Notes: a model not told the origin generated them from the sequence alone. DNA of 64,000 bases from Mermis nigrescens (GCA_036768485.1 JAVLUZ010000142.1:18411735-18475734), one strand, 5' to 3'. Shown: positions 11,114 to 21,264, counted from the first letter of the stretch. Made by a program: numbers and translations.

Positions 11114-11199
11114 CTGCCGACTCCGTCCAACATACTTTATAACGTTATCTGCCACGCCCAGGTGTGCTGCCGACTCCGTCCGAAATACTTTATAACGTC
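11100..11199. repeat. 53-bp tandem duplication of an element end
   Basis: The segment starting CACGCCCAGGTGTG, CTGCCGAC, TCCGTCC at 11100 is repeated with a 53-bp period from 11153. The second copy carries the family B right terminus, the 8-bp target duplication and about 25 bp of flank, but no element body. The two copies differ at a few positions. Confidence 0.85.
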
Positions 11200-11620
11200 A
11201 TTTTACACTAAATATTTCAGCAAACATAGAATTGCCCATTTTGTGAGCGGGATGGGGGAACGACCTAATACTTTGGGTAAAAAATAGCAAAAAAGCATCC
11301 GAAAAAGGGATGTTTGCCGAAAACCAGGGAGGAGTACAAGATCTATGCCATTGGGGGATGGCCAACTCCAAGTGGGGTATCCCCATTCCCATACTATATA
11401 AATAATATATACATTCCCATCCTATGTGTTAAGTATGAGAATACGCGGAGGGTCAGATCGGTAAAATTGATTAATAAGCGCCTTTTAGACGAAAGACTGT
11501 GGAGGATCTCAGCATTCGTCTATTTTTTTCATAACGTTGCGTTATTTTCGTTCGAAACATTCAAAAAATATATATAATTCTAAACTTCCGACAAAAATTC
11601 ATGAAATTCGAAGAGAAATA
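11200..11620. other. Downstream spacer of smo
   Basis: No gene seen. This is AT-rich sequence between the family B duplication and the smo polyadenylation signal. A G-rich fragment near 11345-11395 (GGCCAACTCCAAGTGGGG) may be another degraded miniature element. Confidence 0.3.
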
Positions 11621-11624
11621 AGAT

Positions 11625-11630
11625 TTTATT
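11625..11630 (-). terminator. Candidate polyadenylation signal of smo
   Basis: On the minus strand the hexamer AATAAA lies 88 bp past the smo tail stop codon, in the context GTGTCAATAAAATC. Its position fits a short 3' untranslated region. Cleavage-site evidence would need transcript data. Confidence 0.5.
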
Positions 11631-11717
11631 GACACAGCACAGGCAAGAATAATGTTAAATGATAAATTTACAAAAAAAACGAGCAAGAAAAGCACGCATC
11701 AACGTCTATGGCTGAGG

Positions 11718-12824
11718 TTACGAGGCGGATTTTTTGTCAAGGCTAGAAACTGACATTTGAAACTGTTTATCGATTATTTCCGCCTCGTCCGAATCGCAGC
11801 TACTATCCTCCTCCTCATCCTCGTCCGACGTCATCAAATTGTTCTGATTTTGTTGCGGTACATTTCCCGTAGTTTTATCAACAATACTGTCTCGTCGGGT
11901 CGCCTGACAGACCCCAGAAGAAACGACCCTACCGGCTCCATCAGTCTGATATTGAGACGACGATCCTGCTTCCATCTTATTGTCATTATTGACGCTCGAT
12001 TCGTCGGGTTGAATAGGGGTGCTGCTCGGATGCTGCGGAGGGAGCCAAAATTGAGGGGCGGCGGGGTAAAAGGGCACGTTGTAATACGGGGGCATGTAGC
12101 CCATGTTGGGCATAATCATAGGGGGCATAGTTGACCCCTGTTGCCCGGCGTTGGCCGGGCTAAAAGTGCCCAAATTCACCGACGCATTCGGTAATTTGGC
12201 CGACGACCCGGAAGTTGGCGCAGCGCCAGGCGGTTGCATCGGCTGAGGAAAACCGAACGGGGCGCCGAAATTTGGCTGATACATCGGGTAATTCGCCCAA
12301 AACTGGCGTTGGTACTCGGCCATTAATTTTAAAGCATTTTGATGCTGTTGTTGCTTCGCCTTGTCGTCGTCGGCGAACGTTAAATCGACAGAGCTACAAT
12401 TCAAGGCACTCGAAAGCGAGGTGCTCAGCAAAGAGGAGGGGGTGTTGCGCAGGGTTTTACCACCCCCACCGCTGCTGCTGCGACTGGTGAAGCCGTTGTT
12501 GATGTGCTTTTTTTGGTAATTTTTGGCCCTATTCTTTAAACGAGCGCTGAAAGCGCTCTGGCTCTCACCCTTTCGATTCTCGCTGCGGGCCGAACTGCCG
12601 GCCAATCTCTGCTTCTCTTCCAACGGGCTCAACGTTATACCGCGTTCGTCGTTGGACGAAATTTTGCCACCATCGTCCGAATTTAGCAATTGGGTTTCTT
12701 TGCCGACCGAATTATCGTTTTTGTGGCCGTAACAGAGATAGCAATGCGATCGGAAAGCTTCGCCTGAGGCGATCGAAGGATTTGCGTAGTAAAACGAGCC
12801 AGACCCGTAAAATTCCCGTTCCAA
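11718..12824 (-). CDS. smo: Smoothened, cytoplasmic C-terminal tail (second frame)
   Basis: Open frame of up to 368 codons overlapping the end of the seven-helix frame by 113 bp, shifted in phase. It lacks an ATG at its upstream limit, so it is read as the continuation of the receptor, not a separate gene. Content is typical of a long disordered Smoothened tail. A basic stretch (AFSARLKNRAKNYQKK) resembles the basic region that follows helix 8 in vertebrate SMO. Ser/Gly, Gln and Pro/Met/Tyr-rich segments follow (MPNMGYMPPYYNVPFY), then an acidic cluster (SDEDEEEDSS) near the end. Stop TAA at 11718-11720. The true join must lie within 12712-12824. A base-calling or assembly indel, a real inactivating frameshift, or a tiny intron could explain it. 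I found no convincing GT-AG pair. Known family role: the tail relays Hedgehog signals through kinases and the downstream complex. Confidence 0.75.
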   Translation of the reverse strand: MEREFYGSGSFYYANPSIASGEAFRSHCYLCYGHKNDNSVGKETQLLNSDDGGKISSNDERGITLSPLEEKQRLAGSSARSENRKGESQSAFSARLKNRAKNYQKKHINNGFTSRSSSGGGGKTLRNTPSSLLSTSLSSALNCSSVDLTFADDDKAKQQQHQNALKLMAEYQRQFWANYPMYQPNFGAPFGFPQPMQPPGAAPTSGSSAKLPNASVNLGTFSPANAGQQGSTMPPMIMPNMGYMPPYYNVPFYPAAPQFWLPPQHPSSTPIQPDESSVNNDNKMEAGSSSQYQTDGAGRVVSSGVCQATRRDSIVDKTTGNVPQQNQNNLMTSDEDEEEDSSCDSDEAEIIDKQFQMSVSSLDKKSAS

Positions 12825-14571
12825 ACAACAACGATACGTCGGTGATAAGAGTGCAGGCGAAGAAGGTGAAAATATGCAAATGAATGAGTCGAATGTCAGG
12901 TCGATTTTTTAGCACGCAATGTTGATCGTCCAATAAATTATTATTATTATTATTGTTACTGCCCGATCTTTTAATCTGGCATATTAAATAATCGATTAGC
13001 GATTGTTTATGCGCTTCCGGGTCAAAATTGTTCGACAAAGTTTGAATGCACCAGGCCGTCAATAAAGCCAAACAATGAATGAGATAAAATAAAAACAACT
13101 TCAAGCTGGACAGATAGGCGTTGACGTCAAAATAGACGCCCAAATTGTTTACAATTCGCCGCCGATGGTTCAATTTGATTCGTCGTAAAAGCCCGACGCA
13201 ATACAGTAGGACGGACAGGGCGAGCAATACCGTGATGGGAGTGTAAACGAATGCGATAGATAGCCACGGTTCGGAATAGCCGATGAAGCAAAGTCCCGAA
13301 ATGCCGTCCGCCTCCACTTTTCCGCCCGACAACGGATAAATGACCAGAACGATGGGCAACGCCCACGTCAGGTGCAACCAGGCCATTTTGTTGTTTTGGA
13401 ACAAAAAATCGATCCGTTTTTTCGATTCGACGTTGAATAGATAGAGGTAGCAGCCGAAAACGCACAGCCAAACGGCCGAGCCCAACAGGCCGCAGTAGAG
13501 GCAGAAAAATTGGGCGACGCAGGCGTAATTCTGCTCGCGGGCCATTTCGAATTTCCGTAAACTGCCGTCTTCCCGGCACACGATAAGTCGGCGAACTGAA
13601 GGATAAATTTGCAGCGCCCAGCAGCCGATGACCATCAGGTGGCAGGCGAGGTACCAGCAGAGGGGCCTGTTCAGGCATTTTTGCATCAACAAGCGATCGG
13701 GCGACTTGGGGTCGGTTCCGTGCGTGGTGAGCAGGAGCGAAATCCAGACGAAAAGAGTGAGTGTAAAGAAGACGATGACCAGAAAGTGGACGAAACCGCG
13801 AAGGTTGTCGTGCTCGGATTCGGTCAACGCGTGGCTGGTGCAGTTGGGGGCGCAGTGGGGCAAGGGGAACCAGCCGGGTTCGAATTTGGAAGCGACCAAC
13901 GGATGGACGCATTTGCGGTCACCGGATGGATTGAACGAAAGGTTATCGCCGTTGTGCAACAGGGATTGATAGGAGCACGAGTCGGTGAAAATCGATTTGT
14001 CCGAGCAATTTCGCAGTTCGACGGGCCAGAGGTCGGAGTTGTCGATCAAAAATCGACATTTTTGTTTGGCCTTCAGACACAAGTCCCGGGCCACCAGTCG
14101 AACTTTGTTCGATTCTTTGCACGGGGCGAACTGTATCGAGCAAACCAGTTCGCGCAATAAGGGCCAACAGTCGGGCAGTCCCGAAAAGTCCTTCGATAAA
14201 GCGTCCTGTACGGTGATTGGGTCGTTTTGTGAAGATTTTGTCGGTCCGGTCCAGGCCAGTGACGAATGGGCATAGTGCACTTTGGTGCCGAAACAAAATA
14301 GCTCGTCGTTTTGTTGGACCGGTTCGCATAATTGGTGCGATAGCTCGGTGTAACAATCGGCCTCTTTAAACCAAGGCCTCGGTTTAAACCTGTTACGGTA
14401 TTTAGACGAATAGTTGAATTTAGGCAAATTGGTTTTGGAGCTAGTAAGTTCGAATGAATAAATTAGGACGATATTAATCAAGAATAAAAGCATCCAAAGC
14501 TCATTTGTACAAAATGCATCAATTTTGAGCATAGGTTCCCTGGAATACGGAAATATTAAAAAACAAGTCAT
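12712..14571 (-). CDS. smo: Smoothened receptor: cysteine-rich domain and seven-helix core
   Basis: Class F (Frizzled/Smoothened) receptor, the Hedgehog-pathway transducer at the plasma membrane. Counting from the 14571 codon, 619 codons are open. A hydrophobic signal segment lies at about 27-40, so starts at 14571, 14532 or 14493 are all possible. A Frizzled-type cysteine-rich domain covers about 73-200 (LPDCWPLLRELVC, KCRFLIDNS). A linker (CAPNCTSHALTESEHDNL) follows, then helices near 259-282, 304-325, 350-380, 398-414, 437-462, 488-512 and 566-597. Family hallmarks are VCREDGSLR in loop 1, WLHLTWALPIVL in helix 4, ADGISGLCFIGY in loop 2, CVLKNRPDI in loop 3 and LLFGTGI in helix 7, then basic helix 8 (LLRKSFDRLRRS). 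These match Smoothened better than Frizzled. An Asn run sits at 539-545. No intron interrupts it. The frame ends in RPQKR-stop, and the tail continues in another phase at 12824-11718. Confidence 0.93.
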   Translation of the reverse strand: MTCFLIFPYSREPMLKIDAFCTNELWMLLFLINIVLIYSFELTSSKTNLPKFNYSSKYRNRFKPRPWFKEADCYTELSHQLCEPVQQNDELFCFGTKVHYAHSSLAWTGPTKSSQNDPITVQDALSKDFSGLPDCWPLLRELVCSIQFAPCKESNKVRLVARDLCLKAKQKCRFLIDNSDLWPVELRNCSDKSIFTDSCSYQSLLHNGDNLSFNPSGDRKCVHPLVASKFEPGWFPLPHCAPNCTSHALTESEHDNLRGFVHFLVIVFFTLTLFVWISLLLTTHGTDPKSPDRLLMQKCLNRPLCWYLACHLMVIGCWALQIYPSVRRLIVCREDGSLRKFEMAREQNYACVAQFFCLYCGLLGSAVWLCVFGCYLYLFNVESKKRIDFLFQNNKMAWLHLTWALPIVLVIYPLSGGKVEADGISGLCFIGYSEPWLSIAFVYTPITVLLALSVLLYCVGLLRRIKLNHRRRIVNNLGVYFDVNAYLSSLKLFLFYLIHCLALLTAWCIQTLSNNFDPEAHKQSLIDYLICQIKRSGSNNNNNNNLLDDQHCVLKNRPDIRLIHLHIFTFFACTLITDVSLLFGTGILRVWLVLLRKSFDRLRRSFPIALLSLLRPQKR

Positions 14572-14590
14572 AATATGGGGAAGGTATCAA

Positions 14591-15028
14591 CAGGCACGTA
14601 GCTGGCCCTCCTATTTTGGGGGGACCAACAACAATTTTTGGGGGTCTAAACCAAAAATAGCACAAAATAACGTGTAAAAGGTTCTATTTTTCCGGTTTTT
14701 CTGAATTTTGGTGGGGGTCCAGACCACACCTGTGCGTGGGGAGGGTTCGAGGGGAGTATGCACCCCCAGAAACCAAAATACCCCCCAGAAATCAAAATAC
14801 CCCCCCCCCCCCCGAATTCAATTTTTGAAAATTTTTTTCGTTTTTTTCCGCAATTTTTCGATGCCAATGGATAGTGCTTGATGAGAAACGTCGAAAAATG
14901 ATATTTTTATCGCCGTATCACCATTTTTAAGGCCATTTTTTGACCTTCAAAAAATCTTGCACCCCCAGAATTTTCTCGCTGCTCACGTATGGTTCGGACC
15001 CCCCCATTCCCCCACAGCAACGTGCCTG
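14591..15028 (+). mobile_element. hAT-like family D element abutting smo, carrying a nested element
   Basis: The copy is 438 bp. Starts CAGGCACGTAGCTGGCCC, ends CAACGTGCCTG. Perfect target duplication GGTATCAA at 14583-14590 and 15029-15036. Its left duplication lies about 11 bp upstream of the first possible smo start codon, so it must sit in the smo leader, promoter or a first intron. A family B copy interrupts it at 14725-14991. Confidence 0.88.
14725..14991 (+). mobile_element. hAT-like family B element nested in family D
   Basis: The copy is 267 bp. Left end CACACCTGTGCGTGGGG, right end CGCTGCTCACGTATG. Flanks GTCCAGAC (14717-14724) and GTTCGGAC (14992-14999) match at 6 of 8 positions. 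The sequence outside resumes the family D pattern on both sides, which confirms the nesting order. Confidence 0.75.
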
Positions 15029-15036
15029 GGTATCAA

Positions 15037-15689
15037 TACCCATGCATTGAATATTCAATGAATCAACGCTTAGCAGTATGTAGATACCTATACAACGGGT
15101 GCAGTAGGAAATTCGAGAGGGCTTTTCGATTAATATATGGGCTTTTCGATTAATATATCAAATATAAATGGATTAAAAAATTGCTCAAAATTTAGCCGTA
15201 ATTACGTCTTATTCTTCATTGAAAATTCAGGAAATTGTCATTTTGTTGATACAAAAAAAAACGCAAAAAATTTCTGTTAAAAATTTCATTTTTTGCCCAA
15301 AATTGAAAGAGAAGTCAAAATTTCTGAATTTTGGGGCATGGGGAGGCGGCGCCTTATGTCTCAGTAAGATCCTCAACGCCCGTTACAATATTAAGTTTGA
15401 CCAATGTATACTTCGATCCGTAAGTTAAAGGTCAAGTCGCTTATAAAATACATTCACTGCAGGTATATACAGCAAATTGAAATTAAGATTCGCTCAATGA
15501 ATAATGAATGAGTGAAAAATTATTACACAAATACATTTTTTCCTCCTATGTACTTCTGCACCATTCAGCTATTCGTATGTATCTAGAACACCCAAAAAAT
15601 CAATTCACCATATCAAAAACTTCGGCAACTAATTCACATCAACGCACACACAACATAGAAAAAATCAACTGTAGTTTCTCGAGAGCATG
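15037..15689. other. Gene-free spacer with a small tandem duplication
   Basis: No gene. The 20-bp word GGGCTTTTCGATTAATATAT occurs twice in tandem at about 15119-15158. Bases 15260-15355 resemble degraded miniature-element sequence (GAATTTTGGGGCATGGGG). The 167-codon frame from 15508 runs into the family G remnant and is not called. Confidence 0.4.
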
Positions 15690-16060
15690 TGGGATCTCGC
15701 AGGCTTTGGGAGGTTTCAGCCCCCCCAGAATTGACGATTTTTTGGAGGTTCCAAAAAATTTTAAAAAATTTGTAGAAAAGATATTTTTTACCTTTATAGC
15801 TATCTATTTGCTAAAATTTGTCAAATTTTCGGTGCTTCGCGCCATATTTTTAGGTTTTGACTATAGTTTGTCCAATTTATTTGACTTTTTGACATTTTTT
15901 CCAAAAATTTCTGTTTTTATGCTTCAGAAAGATAGAACATCGTCAGAAACGCCGAAAAACGATGTTTTTGACGCGTACCAATCATTATTGGCCTCAAAAA
16001 AGGCACTTTAAAATTTCACACACCTCAGAATTCCCACGCTGTGCGTGTCAGACAGACACC
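15690..16060 (+). repeat. Family G element, termini degraded
   Basis: The interior aligns block by block with 27107-27506: CAGCCCCCCCAGAATTG, an inverted palindrome GGTGCTTCGCGCC at 15831-15843, TTGACTATAG, TTTATGCTTCAGAAAG, CGTCAGAAACGCCG, GGCACTTTAAAA and CAGAATTCCCACGCTG. The ends near 15690 and 16050 are too diverged to fix a target duplication. Confidence 0.65.
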
Positions 16061-17226
16061 TATATATTTAAAAAGTTATGGAGGGACCCTGTAAAATAAT
16101 GTTCTCTTATTAGCTTCTTTGCTCATTATATCAGATGATCTGTTCGCTTTCTGAACGATTCAGTTGACTTGGAGTTACAGAGAAATATTAGAAATATTCA
16201 ATGCCATTATGCGTTGTTCACAAAGGAATATTTTCGACAGAGCAATTAATTTCAGTGTGAAATAATACGCAAACATATCAGCAATTAAAAATAGTTATCT
16301 ATGTAATGCACATGGGCAACTGAATAACGCAGAGCAGATGCCGATCATAAATTTTTATAAATACAAATTTTGATTAAAAAATCAGCAATTATAAAGTCGG
16401 GTATCAGCGGAAATTTCGGTTAAGCGTAAATTTGAATTAAGGCATACACTAAATCTTTTAGGATGTGTTCTTAGAATGTTTCAATTCTCCATCAAATATA
16501 CATAATTATATGCATTTGCCCGTTTTAAAGGGGGTAGGAAGCATACATAGACAGAAGCAGGCCCGTAACTGGGGCACAGTGAGACTCGCCCTTTTTTTTC
16601 ACCAGGGCCACCCAAGAAAAATTTGGGAGTTCTTGAAGTCAATCAAGACGACTACTAAATGAAGGTTTAGGTCCCCCCATCCCCCTGTTATACGTATGCC
16701 TTGCCTAGACATATTAAATATGTAGCAGTTTCAAACTACCAACCTTAAATTATCGAGTTATCAATTCCTGATTAAAAATAACAAAAATTGACCAAAAAAG
16801 CACGGTATTTACTGAAAGTTGGATAATGCAAGTGAACACCTTCGTCAATAAAGGCACAACGTCCAAAACAGTTAATTTTTGTACAAGGTTTGCACATATA
16901 AAAAGAGGGTCTGCAAAAGTCAATGTACATTCAGTTCATACAAACCTTAGGGTACTATAATTCGGTACAGCACAGTAGCACTTTATGTGCGGTGAATTGT
17001 GTTTCTTGAACCCTATAAGTAGAGCTTAGCCTAGTTTTAAGTATCTAGCATCAGAAAAAATATAAAAATTTATCAATAAGGCGCGAAGTGCCGGAAAATT
17101 TTGATAATTTCGCTGTTTCCAGGTAGAATTTCTGGCCTTTTTTCCACAGTAAGCTCAAAAACTGTCCTCTATTACCATTTGTTTACTCTAAACCGCCTGA
17201 CAGTACCTGGTTTCAAAAGCCTTATG
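16061..17226. other. Gene-free spacer with a hAT-like end
   Basis: No gene. A terminus like family A (CAGGCCCGTAACTGGGGC) begins near 16558, and GTTATACGTATGCCTTGCC near 16690 may be its degraded partner. A CTTGTACAAGG-type motif (TTTGTACAAGG) lies near 16877, and a palindrome variant (GGCGCGAAGTGCC) at about 17082. Confidence 0.4.
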
Positions 17227-18060
17227 TAGGGGCATACATGAGAATGGGGAGGGGGTGAGGGGGTATAAACACCCCCTTAAGCTTTGAAAAACTGATAGCT
17301 ATACAGCGATTTTGGCCGAAAAACCATTAGCCTTTTTGGCATACCTGGGCAATGGATTTTGGTTCTGAAAGTACCGGAGTCACTTTTGTTGAGGTTGGTT
17401 GGTTGGTTGTTTGGTTGGCTAGTTGGTTGGTTGTTTAGCTGGTTGGTTGGTTGTTTGGTTGGATAGTTAGTTGGTTAGTTGGCTAGTTGGTTGGTTGTTT
17501 GGCTGGTTGTTTGGCTGGTTGATTGGTTGTTTGGTTGGCTAGTTGGCTGGTTAGTTGGCCGGTTAGTTGGTTGGTTGATTGTATCATTTTCTCACTTTTT
17601 TATTTTCGGGTCAAAAAATTCTACCCCCCATCAAAAACTGTTTTTTCTGGCGCCACCCAGCTGGGGCTCTGAAGGTACCGAAGTGCCTTCTGGCGCCAGC
17701 CGGTGGCGCGGCATTGCCCATCTGTGCTTTTCGGGCTCACAAAATTAGCTATACAGCCATTTTGGGCTCAGCAAACTAGCTATATAGTCTTTTTTGAGCT
17801 CATAAATACTATTTAGTTGTCTTTTCTGAGGTTCAAAAGGCTATTTTCTCGGCTCCAAAAAGAGATTAATAGCTATTTTTAGTCCAAAAAGGCTATATAG
17901 CTATGTTTGTGAATTTAAAAAAGCTATATACATAGCTAGTTTTCTGAGCATAAAAAGGCTACATAGGTAATTTTCTTAATCCAAAAGGACTATAGAGCTT
18001 TTTTTTCGAAGCACATAGATATCAAGCAATTTTTGGTTTTCACCCACCCCTGAAAGTTTG
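17227..18060 (+). repeat. Family N repeat with minisatellite of about 30 bp
   Basis: Starts in G-rich sequence at 17227 and continues as a degenerate tandem repeat, most evident at 17740-18000. Its core is AAAAGGCTATATAGCTA followed by TTTT(C/T)TGAG(C/T)CC. A (TTGG)n array at 17393-17580 lies inside it. Related pieces occur at 7680-7935 and 35190-35340. No coding capacity is credible. Confidence 0.65.
17393..17580 (+). repeat. (TTGG)n tetranucleotide array
   Basis: Irregular TTGG/TTAG/CTGG repeats of about 190 bp, the same satellite as at 31937-34020 and, inverted, 4510-4928. It encodes only Trp-Leu-Val-Gly-type spurious frames. Confidence 0.9.
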
Positions 18061-18084
18061 ACCTTGGGCATCTATGTGTAGGGG

Positions 18085-18713
18085 AAGGCCCGTAACTAGG
18101 GGGTGGGGGCCGGCTCCCCTTCGAAATGTGAAAAAATTTTGTTTCTTCCAAGAATCCCTCGGATAAAAATGGAAAATTGGCGAAATGCGTCTGAAACACC
18201 GCCAAAACAGGTTTCCAGCATACTTTTGAGCTAGTAAACTCAAAATTTTCCGGCGCTTCGAGCTGGATTTATTGTTTATGTATGCTTTTGTATTATAAAC
18301 CGTTAAAAATCGCTCAAATTTGAGATGGACATAGAGAGCATGTTAATTTTTTTTCCGACGAGCTTGATATTGCAGAATATGTCAATTTTTTAGCGCTTAG
18401 CGCCGAATTATTCATTATCTGTATTGTTTTTCTCTGTAAAGGACAATGATTAAGTACACAGGCAAGAGATATACAATAATTCCTTGATTAAGTGATGATA
18501 AAGCAGCTTAAATGATAAATTTGCTGAATATAAATATGAAATAGATTTGAAAATTTTTGAAATTTGTTGTGAAATTTTTTTCACCATTGATTAGAGCTTG
18601 CCCAGATACGCTCAAAACTGCCCTCATTTGAGCCCATCTCTTATTGGTTCTCGAGATATCTGACCTCAAAAATTTTCGCCCCCTTCCCAAATAGAATCCT
18701 TGTTATGGGCCTG
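18085..18713 (-). mobile_element. hAT-like element, family A (629 bp), inverted
   Basis: Third family A copy, in reverse. Left end AAGGCCCGTAACTAGG, right end TTATGGGCCTG, with a perfect 8-bp duplication TGTAGGGG (18077-18084 and 18714-18721). It carries inverted palindrome units near 18250 and 18395 and the TTTTTCTCTGTAAA block common to all three copies. Confidence 0.88.
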
Positions 18714-18721
18714 TGTAGGGG

Positions 18722-19058
18722 TAATACTCCTCTCACATATGTGGTCTGTATGCCTCAACCGACGCCTCTTCTGTATACCACTAATGTTAAAAAACTTGGA
18801 AAAAATTCGATAGGCCATGGAGTTTACAAGTACCATTATAGGATTTTATTTCAGGAGGAATTGCAAAAAAATACATAATGCGCTTAGGCACAATTTTATG
18901 TGACACTTAAACAGGCACGTAGCTGTGGGGGACAGGGGGGACTAGTCATTAGTCTCCCAAGGTCCAAAGTTCAGGGGGTAAAATCCCAAAATTTAGGACC
19001 ACTAAATTTAGAGTCTAGCCGTTTTTGCTGGTCAAATATGAAAAATAGCTAAAACTTC
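18722..19058. repeat. Left part of a family E element
   Basis: No gene. From 18914 the sequence CAGGCACGTAGCTGTGGGGG starts an element related to 30534 (CAGGCACGTAGCTTTGGGGG). It holds the CCCAAGGTCC block also found at 51230 and 62945. It is interrupted or bounded by the family C element at 19067, and no right end was identified. Confidence 0.5.
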
Positions 19059-19066
19059 CTATGTAG

Positions 19067-19833
19067 CAATGGCGGATCTAGGATTTTCCTAAGGGGGGAA
19101 GGGCGGTATCCCAACTTTTCCAAAAACAGTCAAAAATAGGTCCGAAAATTTGCCCTTAACGCGCGAAATAGCGTTTTTTCGGTGTTTTACATTGTTTACT
19201 TTTAAATAAAATCACTTTTGACGCAATATTTTTCCAAAAATTTTAAAATTTTCGACAATTTTGTGTGAAAAAAAATCATCAAATTTCTTTGACTTTTACA
19301 AAAATCTGGAGCGTAGCGCCGGAAAATTTGTGAACTTAAGGCGGATAGACATCTAGAAGGATGATTTACTGCTTGATTCCCTGTTTCTATAGCATTTTAT
19401 GCGAAACATCAATATTTTCAACTGAAAATAGAAGAAAACAATGCAAACATAGAACAGAAAATGGCTTCCAGGTCGCCAGGCACGTAGCTGGCCCTTCTAT
19501 TTGGGGGGGGGGACCAACACCAATTTTGGGGGGTCTAAGCCAAAAAAAGCACAAAATAACGTGTAAAAAGTCCTATTTTTCCGGTTTTTTCTGAATTTTA
19601 GGGGTCCGAACCCCCCCCCCCAAGACTCCCCCACGGCTACGTGCCAGCAGGTCGTCAAGAAAGTTAATGAATGTCATTAATAGATATCATTCGGCGCGTA
19701 ACGCCGAAAAAATTTTAGAAATTATGGTCACTGACGGCCAAAAATCATTGCAAATTGCATACCCATTCTTTATCTCGCCAAATATTTTTTGGCCAATGGG
19801 GGAGGGCGGCCGCCCACCTTAAATCCGCGCCTG
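19067..19833 (+). mobile_element. hAT-like element, family C (767 bp), with nested family D
   Basis: Starts CAATGGCGGATCTAGG and ends TTAAATCCGCGCCTG, with a perfect duplication CTATGTAG (19059-19066 and 19834-19841). Closest relative is 30445-31638, which shares the interior GTTTTACATTG-type block, an AAATCTGGAGCGTAGCGCCGG-like palindrome region and TTTACTGCTTGATT. Interrupted by the family D copy at 19477-19647. Confidence 0.88.
19477..19647 (+). mobile_element. hAT-like miniature element, family D, nested in family C
   Basis: The copy is 171 bp. Starts CAGGCACGTAGCTGGCCC, ends GGCTACGTGCCAG. Flanks CAGGTCGC (19469-19476) and CAGGTCGT (19648-19655) match at 7 of 8 positions. It is younger than its host because it interrupts it. 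Confidence 0.85.
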
Positions 19834-21264
19834 CTATGTAGCACGTTTTAATGTGAAAAACTGCATTTTTAACTACTTTTTGTCTCATTCTAACTAGTTT
19901 CGTCACTCTTATGAGTAAAAATATAAGAATTCATCGAACATTTTGACTATTCAGATCATTTTAAGTTCATTCTAGGTATTTTATAAGTAAACTAGTGATG
20001 TCCTGGGCACCGGCACCGGGCCGGTGCTAAGCTGGTACCGGCGCCGGTGCTAGATAAAAGAGAAAAAATTAGTGTAAAAAGAATAATTGAAGCTCATTTA
20101 TCACCAATTTAATGAATAAAGGCGCAAAAAGGTAGCATTTTGTTAATAAAATCTTCTGATTAGCATAGTGAAGCATTTTGACTGAACTTCAGAACAAGTC
20201 TTCGAGCTTTAAAAATGAATTATTCATTTAACGAAACACATCTTATTGAAAACATCAATTAACAGCAAGAAGCGTGGACACTAATAAATAAAGTAAATTA
20301 AAATTAAAAACATCGACATATAGAGTGGAAAGCTCTTCCAATCCTACCATCTGTAGGCAAGAAGGATGAGTACTACAGAGTAGTTTTCAACTTAATTTCA
20401 TCAAATCCATTTTTATTTTTCCATTTCGTGAGCAGATGATCGTAAAACGCAGCTAGAATTTCAAAATAATTTTTATGCAAAACTTTTTCCTGCAAATTGT
20501 TCAGAAAAAGCTTGTTAAAACTTTTGTAAATGAACTTCTATGCAAGTCTTTTGCATTACTAATATATCCCATGTTTGTTTTCAGAGGCTTTTGAAAATGT
20601 GAAATGATAAACTCAAATAATTTAACCTATAAAAAAGTTTTTGTGGCTATTTTCATGTTTGTTTCTTATTAGTTGAATATTTAACTAATGCACTAAAACT
20701 AAATTTCGATTTGACTAAAGAATCAACTACTGCACAAGCCAATCTTGATTGCGCTACACTTAAACTTATAATACACTATTTAACTTTAATTTTTCTTCGA
20801 ATTCCAATTTTATTACAATTTTTTGTTTGTTTAATGCTTAAGTGAGAAAAATATTATGTATTCATAAATTAAAAATAATGAAGTCGTTACTAGCCAAATG
20901 AAATTTTGCCCTTAATATGTATATCCGGCAGTGATCGTACGGGGTCAGATTTTCACCCCCGATCGGGGTCGGGGTCGGGATGAAAAACCCCGGTTTTCGG
21001 GGTAGGGGTCGGGGTTGAAGATTAACAATTAACATTGCATGATTACATACCAATTTGAAAAGGATAAAAACGATACCTTCACTTGTTTGTAGAGCATACT
21101 AATAAAGCTGGTTATGTTCAACATTTTATTTTCATTCCAAGTTCAAGCATGGTTTTAGCAATTTAGCATTATTTTCAATTTTAATCACTAACCACTCTCG
21201 TTTTTCCGTATTGTTCCACAGTTTTTTCATAACGGTTTTCAATGGCGCACTAATTGTAGAGGAG

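Noticed and set aside
10793..11287. 164-codon plus-strand frame
   Set aside because: Consists mainly of a family B element and its duplicated end; Gly/Phe repeats reflect the TTTCTGGGG tandem.
11757..12732. Plus-strand frames of 69-125 codons opposite the smo tail
   Set aside because: Antisense shadows of the tail coding sequence.
13127..14356. Several long frames on both strands over smo (up to 261 codons)
   Set aside because: Shadows of the smo coding strand; Arg/Pro-rich or low-information translations with no domain.
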